NCBI RefSeq assembly: GCF_013363975.1
Contig: NZ_JABWGN010000014.1
Span: 62,001-126,000 of the forward strand
Reading direction: 5' to 3'
Length of the DNA: 64,000 nt
Source of the DNA: Nonomuraea montanisoli
GTDB taxonomy: Bacteria; Actinomycetota; Actinomycetes; Streptosporangiales; Streptosporangiaceae
Numbering within the stretch: the first letter of the stretch is position 1; every line of letters starts with the position of its first letter. The notes below the pieces were generated by a model, which was not told where the DNA came from, made no database searches, and saw only the letters and a program-made list of their open reading frames with translations. Shown here piece by piece: positions 39,510 to 48,575 of this stretch. Position numbers and translations under genes: made by a program.

Positions 39510-41558
39510 GTGACAGCTCATCGGCAGCCTCGCTGGCTTCGCTGGCCCACGGACCCCGACAGGGGGCGGCTGGCCTTCGGCGCGGACTACAACCCGGAGC
39601 AGTGGGGCCGGGAGGTGTGGGAGGAGGACGTCCGGGCGATGCGCGCCGCCGGGGTGAACATCGTCTCGCTGGCGATCTTCTCCTGGGCGCGGCTGCAGCC
39701 GCGCGAGGACGCGTGGACCTTCGGCTGGCTGGACGAGGTCATGGACCTCCTGCACGCGAACGGCGTCGCCGTGGACCTGGCGACGGCGACCGCGTCCCCG
39801 CCGCCGTGGCTCACCGCCCGGCACCCGGAGATCCTGCCCGTCGACCACGACGGCCGCACCCTGTGGCCCGGCGCGCGCCAGCACTGGCGCCCCACCTCGC
39901 CGGTCTTCCGCGAGCACGCCCTGCGCCTGGTCCGGGCCATGGCCGAGCGGTACGGGAGCCACCCGGCCCTGGCCGCCTGGCACGTGAACAACGAGCTGGG
40001 CTGCCACAACGTCTACGACTACTCCGACGACGCCGCCGCCGCGTTCCGGGTCTGGCTGCGCGAGCGGTACGGCACGGTCGAGGAGCTGAACCGGGCGTGG
40101 GCGACCTCGTTCTGGTCGCAGGCGTACGGCGCCTGGGAGGAGGTGCTGCCGCCGCGCCTGGCCGCCTCCTTCCCCAACCCGACCCAGCAGCTCGACTTCA
40201 AGCGCTTCTCCTCCGACGCGCTGCGCGACCACCTGCGGGCCGAACGCGACCTGCTGGCCGAGCTCACCCCCGGCATCCCGGTCACCAGCAACTTCATGGT
40301 CATGGGCGAGACCAAGGGCATGGACTACGCCGCCTGGGCGCGCGAGGTGGACTTCGTCTCCAACGACCACTACCTGCTGACCGGCCCGCAGGCACAGGAC
40401 GAGCTGTCGTTCTCGGCCAACCTGACCGGCATGCTGGCCGGGGGCCGGCCCTGGTTCCTCATGGAGCACTCCACCAGCGCGGTGAACTGGCAGCCGGTCA
40501 ACAAGGCCAAGCGGCCCGGCGGCATGGCCCGCGACTCGCTCACCCACGTCGCGTACGGGGCGGACGCCGTGTGCTTCTTCCAGTGGCGGCAGTCGGCGGG
40601 AGGGGCCGAGAAGTACCACTCGGGGATGATCCCGCATGCCGGCACCGACAGCGAGGTCTTCCGCTCGGTCGCCGACCTCGGCGCGACCCTGGAGGCGCTC
40701 GCCCCGGTCGCGGGGACGCGCCGGCGCCCCGCAGCCGCGGCGATCGTGTTCGACTGGGACTCCTGGTGGGCCAGCGAGCTGGACTCCCACCCCTCCTCCC
40801 GGCTGCGCTACCGGCAGGAGGCGCTCGACTGGTACTCGGCGTTCGCCGCGGCGGGGGTGCGCGTGGACGTGATCGACTCGGCCGACGCGTTCACGGGCTA
40901 CGACCTGCTGGTGGCGCCGGTCCTGCACGTCGTGCCGCGGGAGCTGGCCGGCCGGCTGGACGCGTACGTGGCGGGCGGCGGCCACCTCGTCACCACGTAC
41001 TTCTCCGGGATCGTGGACGAGGACGACCACGTGTGGCTGGGCGGCTACCCCGGCGCGCTGCGCGACCTGCTGGGCATCCGGATCGAGGAGTTCGGCCCGC
41101 TGCTCGACGACGAGCGGGTGGACCTCGACCTCGGCGTCCCGGGCACGCTGTGGAGCGACCGGATCGACGTGACCGACTCCGGGGTCAAGGTCGTGGCCGC
41201 CTACACCTCCGGCGACCACGCGGGCCGGCCCGCGATCACGACCCGTCCCGTGGGCACCGGGTCGGCCTCGTACGTCTCGACCCGGCTCGGGGCCGAGGGC
41301 CTGGCCCCGGTGCTGGCGCACCTCCTCGCGACCAGCGGGGTGCGCTCCGAGCTGCCGGCCGCCGTGGCCGGAGCGGTGGAGCTGGCGGTCCGCACCGACG
41401 GCGAGGCCGACTACTGGTTCCTCATCAACCGCACCGACCGCGCCGTCGCGGTGGACGGCGTCGCGGGCGAGGTGCTCCGGGGGCCCTCCCTGGCGGCGGA
41501 CCTCACGCTGGGGCCACGCCAGGTGTGCGTGCTGCGCCGCCCGCACGCGAGCTCCTGA
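39510..41558 (+). CDS. GH42 beta-galactosidase
   Basis: This is a 682-aa intracellular GH42 enzyme (no signal peptide). It begins with the barrel strand RLAFGADYNPEQWGREVWEE. The acid/base is E162 in AWHVNNELGCH and the nucleophile is E319 in PWFLMEHSTSAVNW. The trimerisation domain (from about 410) and a small beta domain complete the normal length. It would split beta-galactosides brought in by the ABC importer at 43875-47164, which has the same operator. GTG 39510 has GAGGAG five bases upstream. A strong terminator follows. Confidence 0.95.
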   Translation: MTAHRQPRWLRWPTDPDRGRLAFGADYNPEQWGREVWEEDVRAMRAAGVNIVSLAIFSWARLQPREDAWTFGWLDEVMDLLHANGVAVDLATATASPPPWLTARHPEILPVDHDGRTLWPGARQHWRPTSPVFREHALRLVRAMAERYGSHPALAAWHVNNELGCHNVYDYSDDAAAAFRVWLRERYGTVEELNRAWATSFWSQAYGAWEEVLPPRLAASFPNPTQQLDFKRFSSDALRDHLRAERDLLAELTPGIPVTSNFMVMGETKGMDYAAWAREVDFVSNDHYLLTGPQAQDELSFSANLTGMLAGGRPWFLMEHSTSAVNWQPVNKAKRPGGMARDSLTHVAYGADAVCFFQWRQSAGGAEKYHSGMIPHAGTDSEVFRSVADLGATLEALAPVAGTRRRPAAAAIVFDWDSWWASELDSHPSSRLRYRQEALDWYSAFAAAGVRVDVIDSADAFTGYDLLVAPVLHVVPRELAGRLDAYVAGGGHLVTTYFSGIVDEDDHVWLGGYPGALRDLLGIRIEEFGPLLDDERVDLDLGVPGTLWSDRIDVTDSGVKVVAAYTSGDHAGRPAITTRPVGTGSASYVSTRLGAEGLAPVLAHLLATSGVRSELPAAVAGAVELAVRTDGEADYWFLINRTDRAVAVDGVAGEVLRGPSLAADLTLGPRQVCVLRRPHASS

Positions 41559-41575
41559 GGGGCCGGACCGCCGCG

Positions 41576-41614
41576 AAGGCCGGTCGCGGATCGTGAAGAT
41601 CCGCGACCGGCCTT
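41576..41614. terminator. 17-bp perfect hairpin after GH42
   Basis: AAGGCCGGTCGCGGATC and its exact complement (41598-41614) flank a 5-base loop, 17 nt after the GH42 stop. Confidence 0.85.
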
Positions 41615-41625
41615 CCGCTCCCCCG

Positions 41626-41631
41626 TAGACT
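41626..41631 (+). promoter_or_regulatory. -10 box (TAGACT) of the AraC gene
   Basis: TAGACT matches TANNNT and ends 8 nt before ATG 41640, suggesting a leaderless mRNA. Confidence 0.5.
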
Positions 41632-41639
41632 GCCGTCTG

Positions 41640-42419
41640 ATGCTGGAAACCCGCCGATCCGCCCCGTCATCCTCTCCGCCGGCCGCGCCCGGCAGCGGGG
41701 CCCGGATCCCGCACGGCTTCCAGCTCGATCCGCACTCCCACGCCGAGGGCCAGCTCGTGTACGCGGCCGCCGGGATCCTGGCCACCACGACCGAGCGTGG
41801 AACCTGGGTCGCTCCCGCGCACCGCGTGACATGGACACCGCCGGGGTTCGAGCACGCGCACCGCTTCTACGGCACCACCGATACCCGCCTTGTCACGGTC
41901 CCGGTCGACCTGTGCGGCGAGCTGGTGGCACACCCCAGTGTGTTCGCGGTGGGCCCGCTGCTGCGCGAGGCCCTGCTGGCGCTGACCGACCGAGCGGAAG
42001 TCCGTCCCGGCGCGGCCCGGCGGCTGCTCGCCGTGGTGATCGACGAGCTCGCCGAGACGTCCGAGCAGTCCCTCCACCTGCCCGACCCCCGCGACGACCG
42101 GCTGCGCGCCGTCACCGACCTCCTGCGCGCCGATCCCGGCCGGAACGCGACCCTGGCCGACCTGGGGCGGGCCGCGGGAGCCAGCGAGCGGACCCTGAGT
42201 CGCCTGTTCCACACCGAACTCGGCATGAGTTTCCACCGCTGGCGCACCACGCTGCGCATCCACCACGCCCTGGCACAGCTCAGCCGCGGCTGGTCGGTCA
42301 CCGACACGGCGATGGAGTGCGGCTGGTCCAACCCGTCGAGTTTCATCGACGCCTTCACCGAGATCGTCGGCCAGACCCCCGGCCGCTACCAGGCCGATCT
42401 GCGCAACCACAGAAGCTGA
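41640..42419 (+). CDS. AraC-family regulator with cupin sensor domain
   Basis: This is a 259-aa regulator. The N-terminal half is cupin-like (HGFQLDPHSHAEGQLVYAAA, then VAPAHRVTWTPPGFEHAHRF). The C-terminal half (about 155-255) is a double helix-turn-helix: NATLADLGRAAGASERTLSR, then LFHTELGMSFHRWRTTLRIH and WSVTDTAMECGWSNPSSFID. It lies directly upstream of the aromatic hydroxylase in the same direction and may control it, with an aromatic acid as ligand. Confidence 0.92.
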   Translation: MLETRRSAPSSSPPAAPGSGARIPHGFQLDPHSHAEGQLVYAAAGILATTTERGTWVAPAHRVTWTPPGFEHAHRFYGTTDTRLVTVPVDLCGELVAHPSVFAVGPLLREALLALTDRAEVRPGAARRLLAVVIDELAETSEQSLHLPDPRDDRLRAVTDLLRADPGRNATLADLGRAAGASERTLSRLFHTELGMSFHRWRTTLRIHHALAQLSRGWSVTDTAMECGWSNPSSFIDAFTEIVGQTPGRYQADLRNHRS

Positions 42420-42601
42420 CCGATCCCGGTCCGCCCGGGCACTTTGGCGGGTTTCCGGTATCCGCTGGCCATATCCCGGTTGGGGGCTGCCGCTGCCGCG
42501 ACCACAGTGGTGAGTGCAGGCCGCACGCTCCCGTGCGGCACGGCGGCCGTGCGTCTGCGGCACGGCCGGTCGTTCCCTTCGCCGAAAGGCTCGCACAAGA
42601 C

Positions 42602-43777
42602 ATGGTTGAGACAGCGGAGAACACCACCGTCGTCATCGTCGGCGCCGGAGTGGCCGGGCTCACGCTCGGCAACTTCCTCCTGCGTAGCGGCATCGGCTGC
42701 GTCGTCGTCGAGAAGCACAGGCGCTCATACGTCGAGAAGCGGCAGCGTGCGGGTGCCGTCGACAGCCGCGGGGTGCGGATGTTCCGCGAGTGGGGGCTTG
42801 AGGACGTCGTGAAGGACGGCGTCCCTCTCAAGGAGGTCATCGGCGGCACCTGGATCGACGGGGTCATGTATCCCCTCGGGTTCGAGGACGAGGACACCGA
42901 CACCGTCCTCTGCCCCCAGCAGGTCCTCGTCCGCAATCTGACCGACACCTTCCTGCAGGCCGGCGGCGACCTGCGCTTCGAAGCCCTCGACGTCAGCCTG
43001 GAAGACCTCGACAGCGAGCGTCCCACCGTGCGCTACCGCACCCCTGACGGTTCGGCCGCGACCGTCACCTGCGACTTCGTCGCCGGCTGCGACGGTTTCC
43101 ACGGCGTCAGCCGGGCCTCCGTCCCCGCCGGCGCGCTCACCCTCTACTCCCACGAGTACGAGTACTCCTGGCTCAGCGTCCTGGCCGAGGTTCCGACCAG
43201 CCCCTTCGGCATGGCGATCCACGATCGCGGCCTGGCCGCGCGGTTCCCCCGCGGCGCGGACGCCAGCCGCCTCTATCTCCAGTGCCCGGCCGGCGACACT
43301 CCCGAGCAGTGGCCGGACGAGCGCGTCTGGAACGAGGTGCGAGCCCGCTTCTGCGCCGACGTGCCCACCGGCCGCATCGTCGACAAGCGGATCGTGCCTC
43401 TGCGGTGCGTGGTGTTCAGCCCGATGAGCCACGGCCGCCTCTACCTGCTCGGCGACGCGGCCCACATCGTCCCGCCGATGAGCGCCAAGGGCATCCACCT
43501 CGCCCTCCACGACACCGAGGTGTTCGCCCGCGCGATCATCGCGAAGGTCCGGGAAGGCGAAGCGAGTCTGCTCGACGGCTACTCCGACACCTGCCTGAGC
43601 CACGTCTGGAACTACCAGGCGTACGCGATCTGGATCACTGATCTGATGCACGACGCCGGCGACGCCTCCTACGAGGGAGCCTTCCGCAAGGAGATCGCCC
43701 GAGCGGAACTGCGGCGCCTGAACGACTCCCCCGCGGCCGGCCGCCTGTACAACGCATTGAGGGCCGGGCTGCTCTAG
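42602..43777 (+). CDS. FAD-dependent aromatic hydroxylase (4-hydroxybenzoate 3-monooxygenase family)
   Basis: This is a 391-aa flavoprotein, the same length as PobA. It has the dinucleotide fold VVIVGAGVAGLTLGNFLLRS, the CDFVAGCDGFHGVSR motif and the FAD ribityl-binding GDAAHIVPPMSAKGIHLALH. In the family it hydroxylates 4-hydroxybenzoate to protocatechuate with NADPH and O2. The active-site residues were not checked by alignment, so another aromatic acid is possible. ATG 42602 lies 182 nt after the AraC gene. No ring-cleavage gene is in the window. Confidence 0.85.
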   Translation: MVETAENTTVVIVGAGVAGLTLGNFLLRSGIGCVVVEKHRRSYVEKRQRAGAVDSRGVRMFREWGLEDVVKDGVPLKEVIGGTWIDGVMYPLGFEDEDTDTVLCPQQVLVRNLTDTFLQAGGDLRFEALDVSLEDLDSERPTVRYRTPDGSAATVTCDFVAGCDGFHGVSRASVPAGALTLYSHEYEYSWLSVLAEVPTSPFGMAIHDRGLAARFPRGADASRLYLQCPAGDTPEQWPDERVWNEVRARFCADVPTGRIVDKRIVPLRCVVFSPMSHGRLYLLGDAAHIVPPMSAKGIHLALHDTEVFARAIIAKVREGEASLLDGYSDTCLSHVWNYQAYAIWITDLMHDAGDASYEGAFRKEIARAELRRLNDSPAAGRLYNALRAGLL

Positions 43778-43807
43778 CACTCCGGGGGCGGCATGAAGCA
43801 CGAGGAC

Positions 43808-43862
43808 GGCCACCACGTGATCATTCGGAGTCCGCGAGGACACGGAAGATCGCGTGGTGGCC
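43808..43862. terminator. Bidirectional terminator between convergent genes
   Basis: GGCCACCACGTGATC (43808-43822) and GATCGCGTGGTGGCC (43848-43862) pair at 14 of 15 positions between the hydroxylase and the ABC binding-protein gene, which face each other. Confidence 0.7.
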
Positions 43863-43874
43863 GCGCTCGGCGCG

Positions 43875-45221
43875 TCACTGCATGGTGAAGCCCTGCTCCT
43901 GGCCGTACTTCACGGAGGCGTCCTGCCACGCCTTCAGGCCGTCCTGCAGCGTGGTGCCGCTGATGTACGCCTTGCCGACGGTGTCGTTGAAGACGCTGTT
44001 GGCGTAGACCTGGTACGGCAGGTAGGACCAGCCGCTCACGACCTGGCTCGCCGACTCGGCGAGGACCTGGTTGACCTGCTGGTCGCCGAAGTAGGGGAAC
44101 TTCTTGTCCTTGAACTCCGGCGAGTTGAGCTGCGCGGTGGTCGCGGGGAACGCGCCGCCGTCCACGCGGGTCCGCACGCCCTCGTCCACGTTGGCGAACT
44201 TGAGGAAGGCGTAGGCGAGCTGCTTGTTGGCGGCGCCCTCCGGGATGGCCAGCGAGCTGCCGCCGTTCTCGGAGGTGGCCTTGCCGCCGCTCTCCCACTG
44301 CGGCATGGGGGCGACCCGCCACTTGCCGGCCCCGGCCTTGACGCCGGTCTCCAGGTTGGCCGGCATCCAGGCGCCGATCACGAGCGTGGCGATGGTGCCG
44401 TCACCGAGACCCTTGTACCAGGCGTCGCTCCACGAGGCGATCGGCGCGACCAGCTTGCCGCTGACGAGCTGCTGCCAGGCCGCGGTGTACTTCTGCGTGC
44501 CCGCGTCGCCGAAGTCGACGCCGACCTTGGTGCCGTCCACCTTGTACGGCTTGCCGCCGGCCTGCCAGATCATGCTGGTGGTGAAGCCGGCGTCGCCGAC
44601 GTCGTTGGCGATGTACGCCTTGGGGTCGGCCTCGTGCAGCTTCTTGGCCGCCGCGATGTACTCCTCCCAGGTCTTCGGCACCTCGATCTTGTGCTTGTCG
44701 AAGACGTCCTTGTTGTAGAACAGGGCCATCGGGCCGGAGTCCATGGGCAGGCCGTAGATGCCGCTGCCGGAGTGGACCGAGTTCCACGGGCCGGGGGTGA
44801 AGGTGCCGTCGAGCTTGTCCGCGCCGAAGGCCGTCAGGTCGGTGACCGCCTTGCCGAGCGCGAACTGCGGCAGGGCGTAGTACTCGATCTGGGCGACGTC
44901 GGGCAGGCCCGAGCCGGCCTTGACCGCGTTCTGCAGGGCCGTGTACTGGTCGTTGCCGGTGCCGGCGTTGACCAGGTTGACCTTGACCTTGGGGTACTTG
45001 GTCTGGAAGTCGGCGACCACCTTCTTCAGGGTGGGCTCCCACGCCCAGACCGTGATGCTGCCGCCGGCGTTCAGCGCGGCCTGGAGGTCGTCGGCCGACG
45101 CGCTCCGGGTGGCGGCGGCGGTCCCGGATCCGGTGTCGCCGGAGGTGCCGCAGGCGGTGGCGAACAGCGATACCGACAGTGCGGCGCCCAGCAGCAGGGC
45201 GTGGCGGCGGGTTGTCGTCAT
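43875..45221 (-). CDS. ABC importer solute-binding lipoprotein (galactoside locus)
   Basis: This is a 448-aa lipoprotein. The N-terminus has an Arg pair and hydrophobic run (TTRRHALLLGAALSVSLFAT) ending in a lipobox Cys (ATAC). The mature part shows family-1 binding-protein features (ITVWAWEPTLKKVVADFQTK, LPDVAQIEYYALPQFALGK, GIYGLPMDSGPMALFYNKDV). ATG 45221 has AAAGGGA five bases upstream and is preferred to 45236. It is the last gene of its operon, 66 nt behind the MalG-like gene, which is an unusual order. By context it binds a beta-galactoside. Confidence 0.92.
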   Translation of the reverse strand: MTTTRRHALLLGAALSVSLFATACGTSGDTGSGTAAATRSASADDLQAALNAGGSITVWAWEPTLKKVVADFQTKYPKVKVNLVNAGTGNDQYTALQNAVKAGSGLPDVAQIEYYALPQFALGKAVTDLTAFGADKLDGTFTPGPWNSVHSGSGIYGLPMDSGPMALFYNKDVFDKHKIEVPKTWEEYIAAAKKLHEADPKAYIANDVGDAGFTTSMIWQAGGKPYKVDGTKVGVDFGDAGTQKYTAAWQQLVSGKLVAPIASWSDAWYKGLGDGTIATLVIGAWMPANLETGVKAGAGKWRVAPMPQWESGGKATSENGGSSLAIPEGAANKQLAYAFLKFANVDEGVRTRVDGGAFPATTAQLNSPEFKDKKFPYFGDQQVNQVLAESASQVVSGWSYLPYQVYANSVFNDTVGKAYISGTTLQDGLKAWQDASVKYGQEQGFTMQ

Positions 45222-45287
45222 GGATGTCCCTTTCATGGGGTGTGCCAGGTCGGGGGTGGCGTGCGTCGGCGTGGGCGTCGGTGTGGG

Positions 45288-46244
45288 CTAGCCCTTGACG
45301 CTCCCGGCGGCCAGTCCCGACTGCCAGTACCGCTGGAGCAGCAGGAACGCCGCGATCAGCGGGACGATGGTGAGCAGCGATCCGGTGATCACCAGGTTGA
45401 AGATGACCTCGCCGCCGGCGGTGGTCGCCTGGGCGTTCCAGCTGTTGAGGCCGAGCGTGAGCGGGTACCAGTCCGGGTCCTTCAGCATGATCAGCGGCAG
45501 GAAGTAGTTGTTCCACGTCGCGACGACGGTGAACAGCAGGACCGTGACGATCCCGGGCGCCAGCAGCGGCAGGCTGATGCGGAAGAACGTCTGGAACTCG
45601 CGGGCGCCGTCCACGCGCGCCGATTCGAGGATCTCGTCCGGGACGGCGTCGGAGGCGAACGTCCACATGAGGTAGAGCCCGAACGGCGAGATGAGGGAGG
45701 GGATGATGATCGCCCACGGCGTGTTCGTCAGGCTCATGTTGGAGAACATGAGGAACGTCGGGACGGCCAGCGCCGTGCCGGGCACCGCGACCGCGCCGAT
45801 GACGACCGCGAACACGGCCTTCTTGCCGGGGAAGTCGAACTTCGCCAGCCCGTACCCCGCGATCGTCGCGAGCAGCGTCGCGCCGCCCGCGCCGACGACC
45901 ACGTACAGCAGGGTGTTGAGCAGCCAGCGGGTGAAGATGCCGCCGCCGTAGGTGAAGGTGCCGGCGATGTTGTCGAACAGCGCGAAGTCGCCGTCGAACC
46001 ACAGGCCGAACGAGCGGAACAGCCCCTCCTGGGTCTTGGTGGCGTTGATCACCAGCCAGGCCAGCGGCAGGAGCGTGTAGACCAGCATGACGGTGGTCAG
46101 GACGGTCAGCGTGACGCTGCGCCGGTTGCGCCGTGGGCGACGCCGGATCACCAGCGGGCCGGCGGCGGCCCTGCCGCGCGCTCCGCGGCGCGGGGCGCGC
46201 GGCTCGCGGGCGGTGGCGGTGGCGGAGGAGGTGGTGGCGGTCAT
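45288..46244 (-). CDS. ABC importer permease (MalG-like, galactoside locus)
   Basis: This is a 318-aa permease with an Arg/Ala-rich cytoplasmic N-tail of about 40 residues and six membrane helices. The ATPase-docking loop is EILESARVDGAREFQTFFRI followed by SLP. The ATG at 46244 begins two bases after the stop of the MalF-like gene. No dedicated ATPase gene is nearby. Confidence 0.92.
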   Translation of the reverse strand: MTATTSSATATAREPRAPRRGARGRAAAGPLVIRRRPRRNRRSVTLTVLTTVMLVYTLLPLAWLVINATKTQEGLFRSFGLWFDGDFALFDNIAGTFTYGGGIFTRWLLNTLLYVVVGAGGATLLATIAGYGLAKFDFPGKKAVFAVVIGAVAVPGTALAVPTFLMFSNMSLTNTPWAIIIPSLISPFGLYLMWTFASDAVPDEILESARVDGAREFQTFFRISLPLLAPGIVTVLLFTVVATWNNYFLPLIMLKDPDWYPLTLGLNSWNAQATTAGGEVIFNLVITGSLLTIVPLIAAFLLLQRYWQSGLAAGSVKG

Positions 46245-46246
46245 GG

Positions 46247-47164
46247 TCAGGCCCCCTTGCGCATGCCGCGGAGCTGGACGACGTAGGCGATGACCATGGT
46301 GATCACGCCCATGACGATGGCGACGGTCGCCGAGTAGTTGAACTGCTGGCCGCGGAAGGACAGCGAGTAGGCGTAGTAGTTCGGCGTGAAGTACGTCGTG
46401 ATCGCGTTCGGCGCCAGGTCCCTGAGGATGGCCGGCTCGTTGAAGAGCTGGAAGCTGCCGATGATCGAGAAGATCGTGGCGATCAGCAGCGCGCCGCGCA
46501 GGGCGGGCAGCTTGATCGCCCAGACGATCCGGAGCTGGCCGGCGCCGTCCATCTCCGCCGCCTCGTACAGCGACGGGTTCACCACCCGCAGGGCGGAGTA
46601 CAGGATCAGCATGTTGTAGCCGACGAACTCCCAGGTCACGATGTTGCCGATCGAGGCGAGGATCAGGTCGGACGACAGCGGGTCGGGCAGCGACACCCCG
46701 AGCAGGTCGTTGAGGTTGCCGATGAGGCCGAACCGGGTGCCGTACATGAAGCCCCACATCAGCGCCGCCACCACGGCGGGGACGGCGTAGGGCAGGAAGA
46801 CCGAGATGCGGAAGAAGCTCGCCCCGTACAGCCGGCCGCTGTCGATGGCGAGCGCCACCAGCAGCGCCAGGAACAGCATGATCGGGACCTGCACGACCAG
46901 GAACAGCGCCACCCTGCCGAAGGCCGACCAGAACTGCGGATCGCCCAGCGCCTTGACGTAGTTGTCGGCGCCGACGAACGTGGTGCCGCCGATGAGCTGG
47001 GTGCGGAACAGGCTCAGGTAGACCGAGTACGCGATCGGCGCCAGGAAGACGAGCGCGAACACCGCCATGAACGGTCCCACGAACCGCCAGCCCGTCCACG
47101 AGCGCCGCCCCGGGGACGCCGCCCTCCTCCCGCTCGGCGCGCCGGCCTGCGGTGTTGCGACCAC
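46247..47164 (-). CDS. ABC importer permease (MalF-like, galactoside locus)
   Basis: This is a 305-aa permease, first gene of the minus-strand importer operon. It has six membrane helices beginning FVGPFMAVFALVFLAPIAYS, and the EAA loop SLYEAAEMDGAGQLRIVWAI followed by KLP. GTG 47164 starts 40 nt after an ATGTTTACGTAAACAT operator. Confidence 0.92.
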   Translation of the reverse strand: MVATPQAGAPSGRRAASPGRRSWTGWRFVGPFMAVFALVFLAPIAYSVYLSLFRTQLIGGTTFVGADNYVKALGDPQFWSAFGRVALFLVVQVPIMLFLALLVALAIDSGRLYGASFFRISVFLPYAVPAVVAALMWGFMYGTRFGLIGNLNDLLGVSLPDPLSSDLILASIGNIVTWEFVGYNMLILYSALRVVNPSLYEAAEMDGAGQLRIVWAIKLPALRGALLIATIFSIIGSFQLFNEPAILRDLAPNAITTYFTPNYYAYSLSFRGQQFNYSATVAIVMGVITMVIAYVVQLRGMRKGA

Positions 47165-47204
47165 CGGTTCCTCCTCCCTGCCGGGGTGCCCGGCCCCTCG
47201 GATG

Positions 47205-47220
47205 ATGTTTACGTAAACAT
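47205..47220. promoter_or_regulatory. LacI-type operator of the galactoside importer
   Basis: ATGTTTACGTAAACAT is a perfect 16-bp palindrome 40 nt upstream of the MalF-like start, identical to the first operator of the GH42 gene. Confidence 0.9.
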
Positions 47221-47285
47221 TATCCTTATGAGGAAGCCCCCGGTTCAGGCCGGGCCGGGGGTTGTCGGAGAAGATCCATCAGGGG

Positions 47286-47301
47286 ATGTTTACGTAAACG
47301 T
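47286..47301. promoter_or_regulatory. LacI-type operator upstream of the galactoside repressor
   Basis: ATGTTTACGTAAACGT differs by one base from the perfect site at 47205 and lies 81 bp from it. It probably mediates autoregulation, and looping with the other site is possible. Confidence 0.85.
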
Positions 47302-47423
47302 CCGTGCGGTATCGTGGCACCGCCCACACGGGCCGTCAAGGTTTCCCGGACGTTAACGGCCGTACGGGAGGTCACGACTTCGCACGAGGTCGCGTCCTCG
47401 CCCGGCGACGAAGGGCGGGCAGC

Positions 47424-48566
47424 ATGGGAGCAGAGCAGGCGGACACCCCGATCAGCGGGGACGTCCCACGGGACGACCGGGAGCACACGGGCACCCCGAT
47501 CAGCGGGAGCGCCCGGCGCGGCGGGTCCGACATCCCAGGCGGACGCCGCAAGCAGCGCGTGTCCATGGCCGACGTCGCCAAGCTGGCGGGCGTGTCGTCG
47601 CAGACCGTGTCGCGGGTCTCGAACGGCCATCCCGGCGTCATCGACTCGACGCGCGAGCAGGTGCTCGCCGCCATGCGCGAGCTGGGCTACCGGCCCAACA
47701 GCGCCGCCCGCGCGCTGCGGTACGGCCAGTTCAACACCATCGGCGTCATCCTGTTCAGCCTGGCCTCGACCGGCAACAGCCGCACCGTCGAGGCGATCGC
47801 CACCCACGCCGCCGCCGAGGGGTACGCCATCACGCTCATCCCCATCGACGTGCCGACCCAGGACAACGTGCTCGGGGCGTTCACCCGGATGGGCGAGCTG
47901 GCCGTGGACGCGGTCATCGCCATCATCGAGATCTACCTGCTCGACACGGTCACCGTGACGCTGCCGCCCGGGGTGCACGTCGTGGTCGTGGACTCCGACG
48001 CCGGCGACCGTTACAGCGTCGTCGACACCGACCAGGCCGACGGGGCGCGCCGGGCGGTCCGCCACCTGCTCGACCTCGGCCACCGCACCGTCTGGCACGT
48101 GACCGGGCCGCGCACGTCGTACGCCGCCCTGAGCCGCGCCCGGGCCTGGCGCGCCACGCTGGAGGAGGCCGGGCGGCCGGTGCCGCCGCCCCTGCCCGGC
48201 GACTGGTCGGCCGGGTCCGGCTACGCCGCCGGACTGGCGCTGGCCGGCGAACCCGGTTGCACGGCGGTGTTCGCGGCCAACGACCAGATGGCGCTCGGGC
48301 TGCTGCGCGCCTTCCACGAGCGCGGCCGTACCGTGCCGGGCGAGATCAGCGTGGTCGGCTTCGACGACATCCCTGACTCGGCGTACTTCGTGCCGCCGCT
48401 GACCACGGTCCACCAGGACTTCGCCGAAGTGGGGCGGAGGTGCGTGCGGCAGGTGCTGGCCCAGATCCGCGACGGACAGTCGTCGCGCCCGGGCACGGAC
48501 CTCGTCCCCACCAGCCTGGCGGTGCGCCAGAGCACCGCTCCCCCGCCGGCGGGCGCCACGTCGTGA
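47424..48566 (+). CDS. LacI-family repressor of the beta-galactoside regulon
   Basis: This is a LacI/GalR regulator of 380 aa. An unusual N-terminal extension of about 47 residues with a repeated TPISG precedes the DNA-binding domain SMADVAKLAGVSSQTVSRVS, then STREQVLAAMRELGYRPNSA and ARALRYGQ. The ligand domain begins IGVILFSLASTGNSRTVEAI and has VFAANDQMALGLLRAFHERG and SVVGFDDIPDSAYF. ATG 47424 is my choice; a start near 47565 would remove the extension. It is divergent from the importer with operators between, and the same operator precedes the GH42 gene. Confidence 0.93.
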   Translation: MGAEQADTPISGDVPRDDREHTGTPISGSARRGGSDIPGGRRKQRVSMADVAKLAGVSSQTVSRVSNGHPGVIDSTREQVLAAMRELGYRPNSAARALRYGQFNTIGVILFSLASTGNSRTVEAIATHAAAEGYAITLIPIDVPTQDNVLGAFTRMGELAVDAVIAIIEIYLLDTVTVTLPPGVHVVVVDSDAGDRYSVVDTDQADGARRAVRHLLDLGHRTVWHVTGPRTSYAALSRARAWRATLEEAGRPVPPPLPGDWSAGSGYAAGLALAGEPGCTAVFAANDQMALGLLRAFHERGRTVPGEISVVGFDDIPDSAYFVPPLTTVHQDFAEVGRRCVRQVLAQIRDGQSSRPGTDLVPTSLAVRQSTAPPPAGATS

Positions 48567-48575
48567 GCCGGCCGG

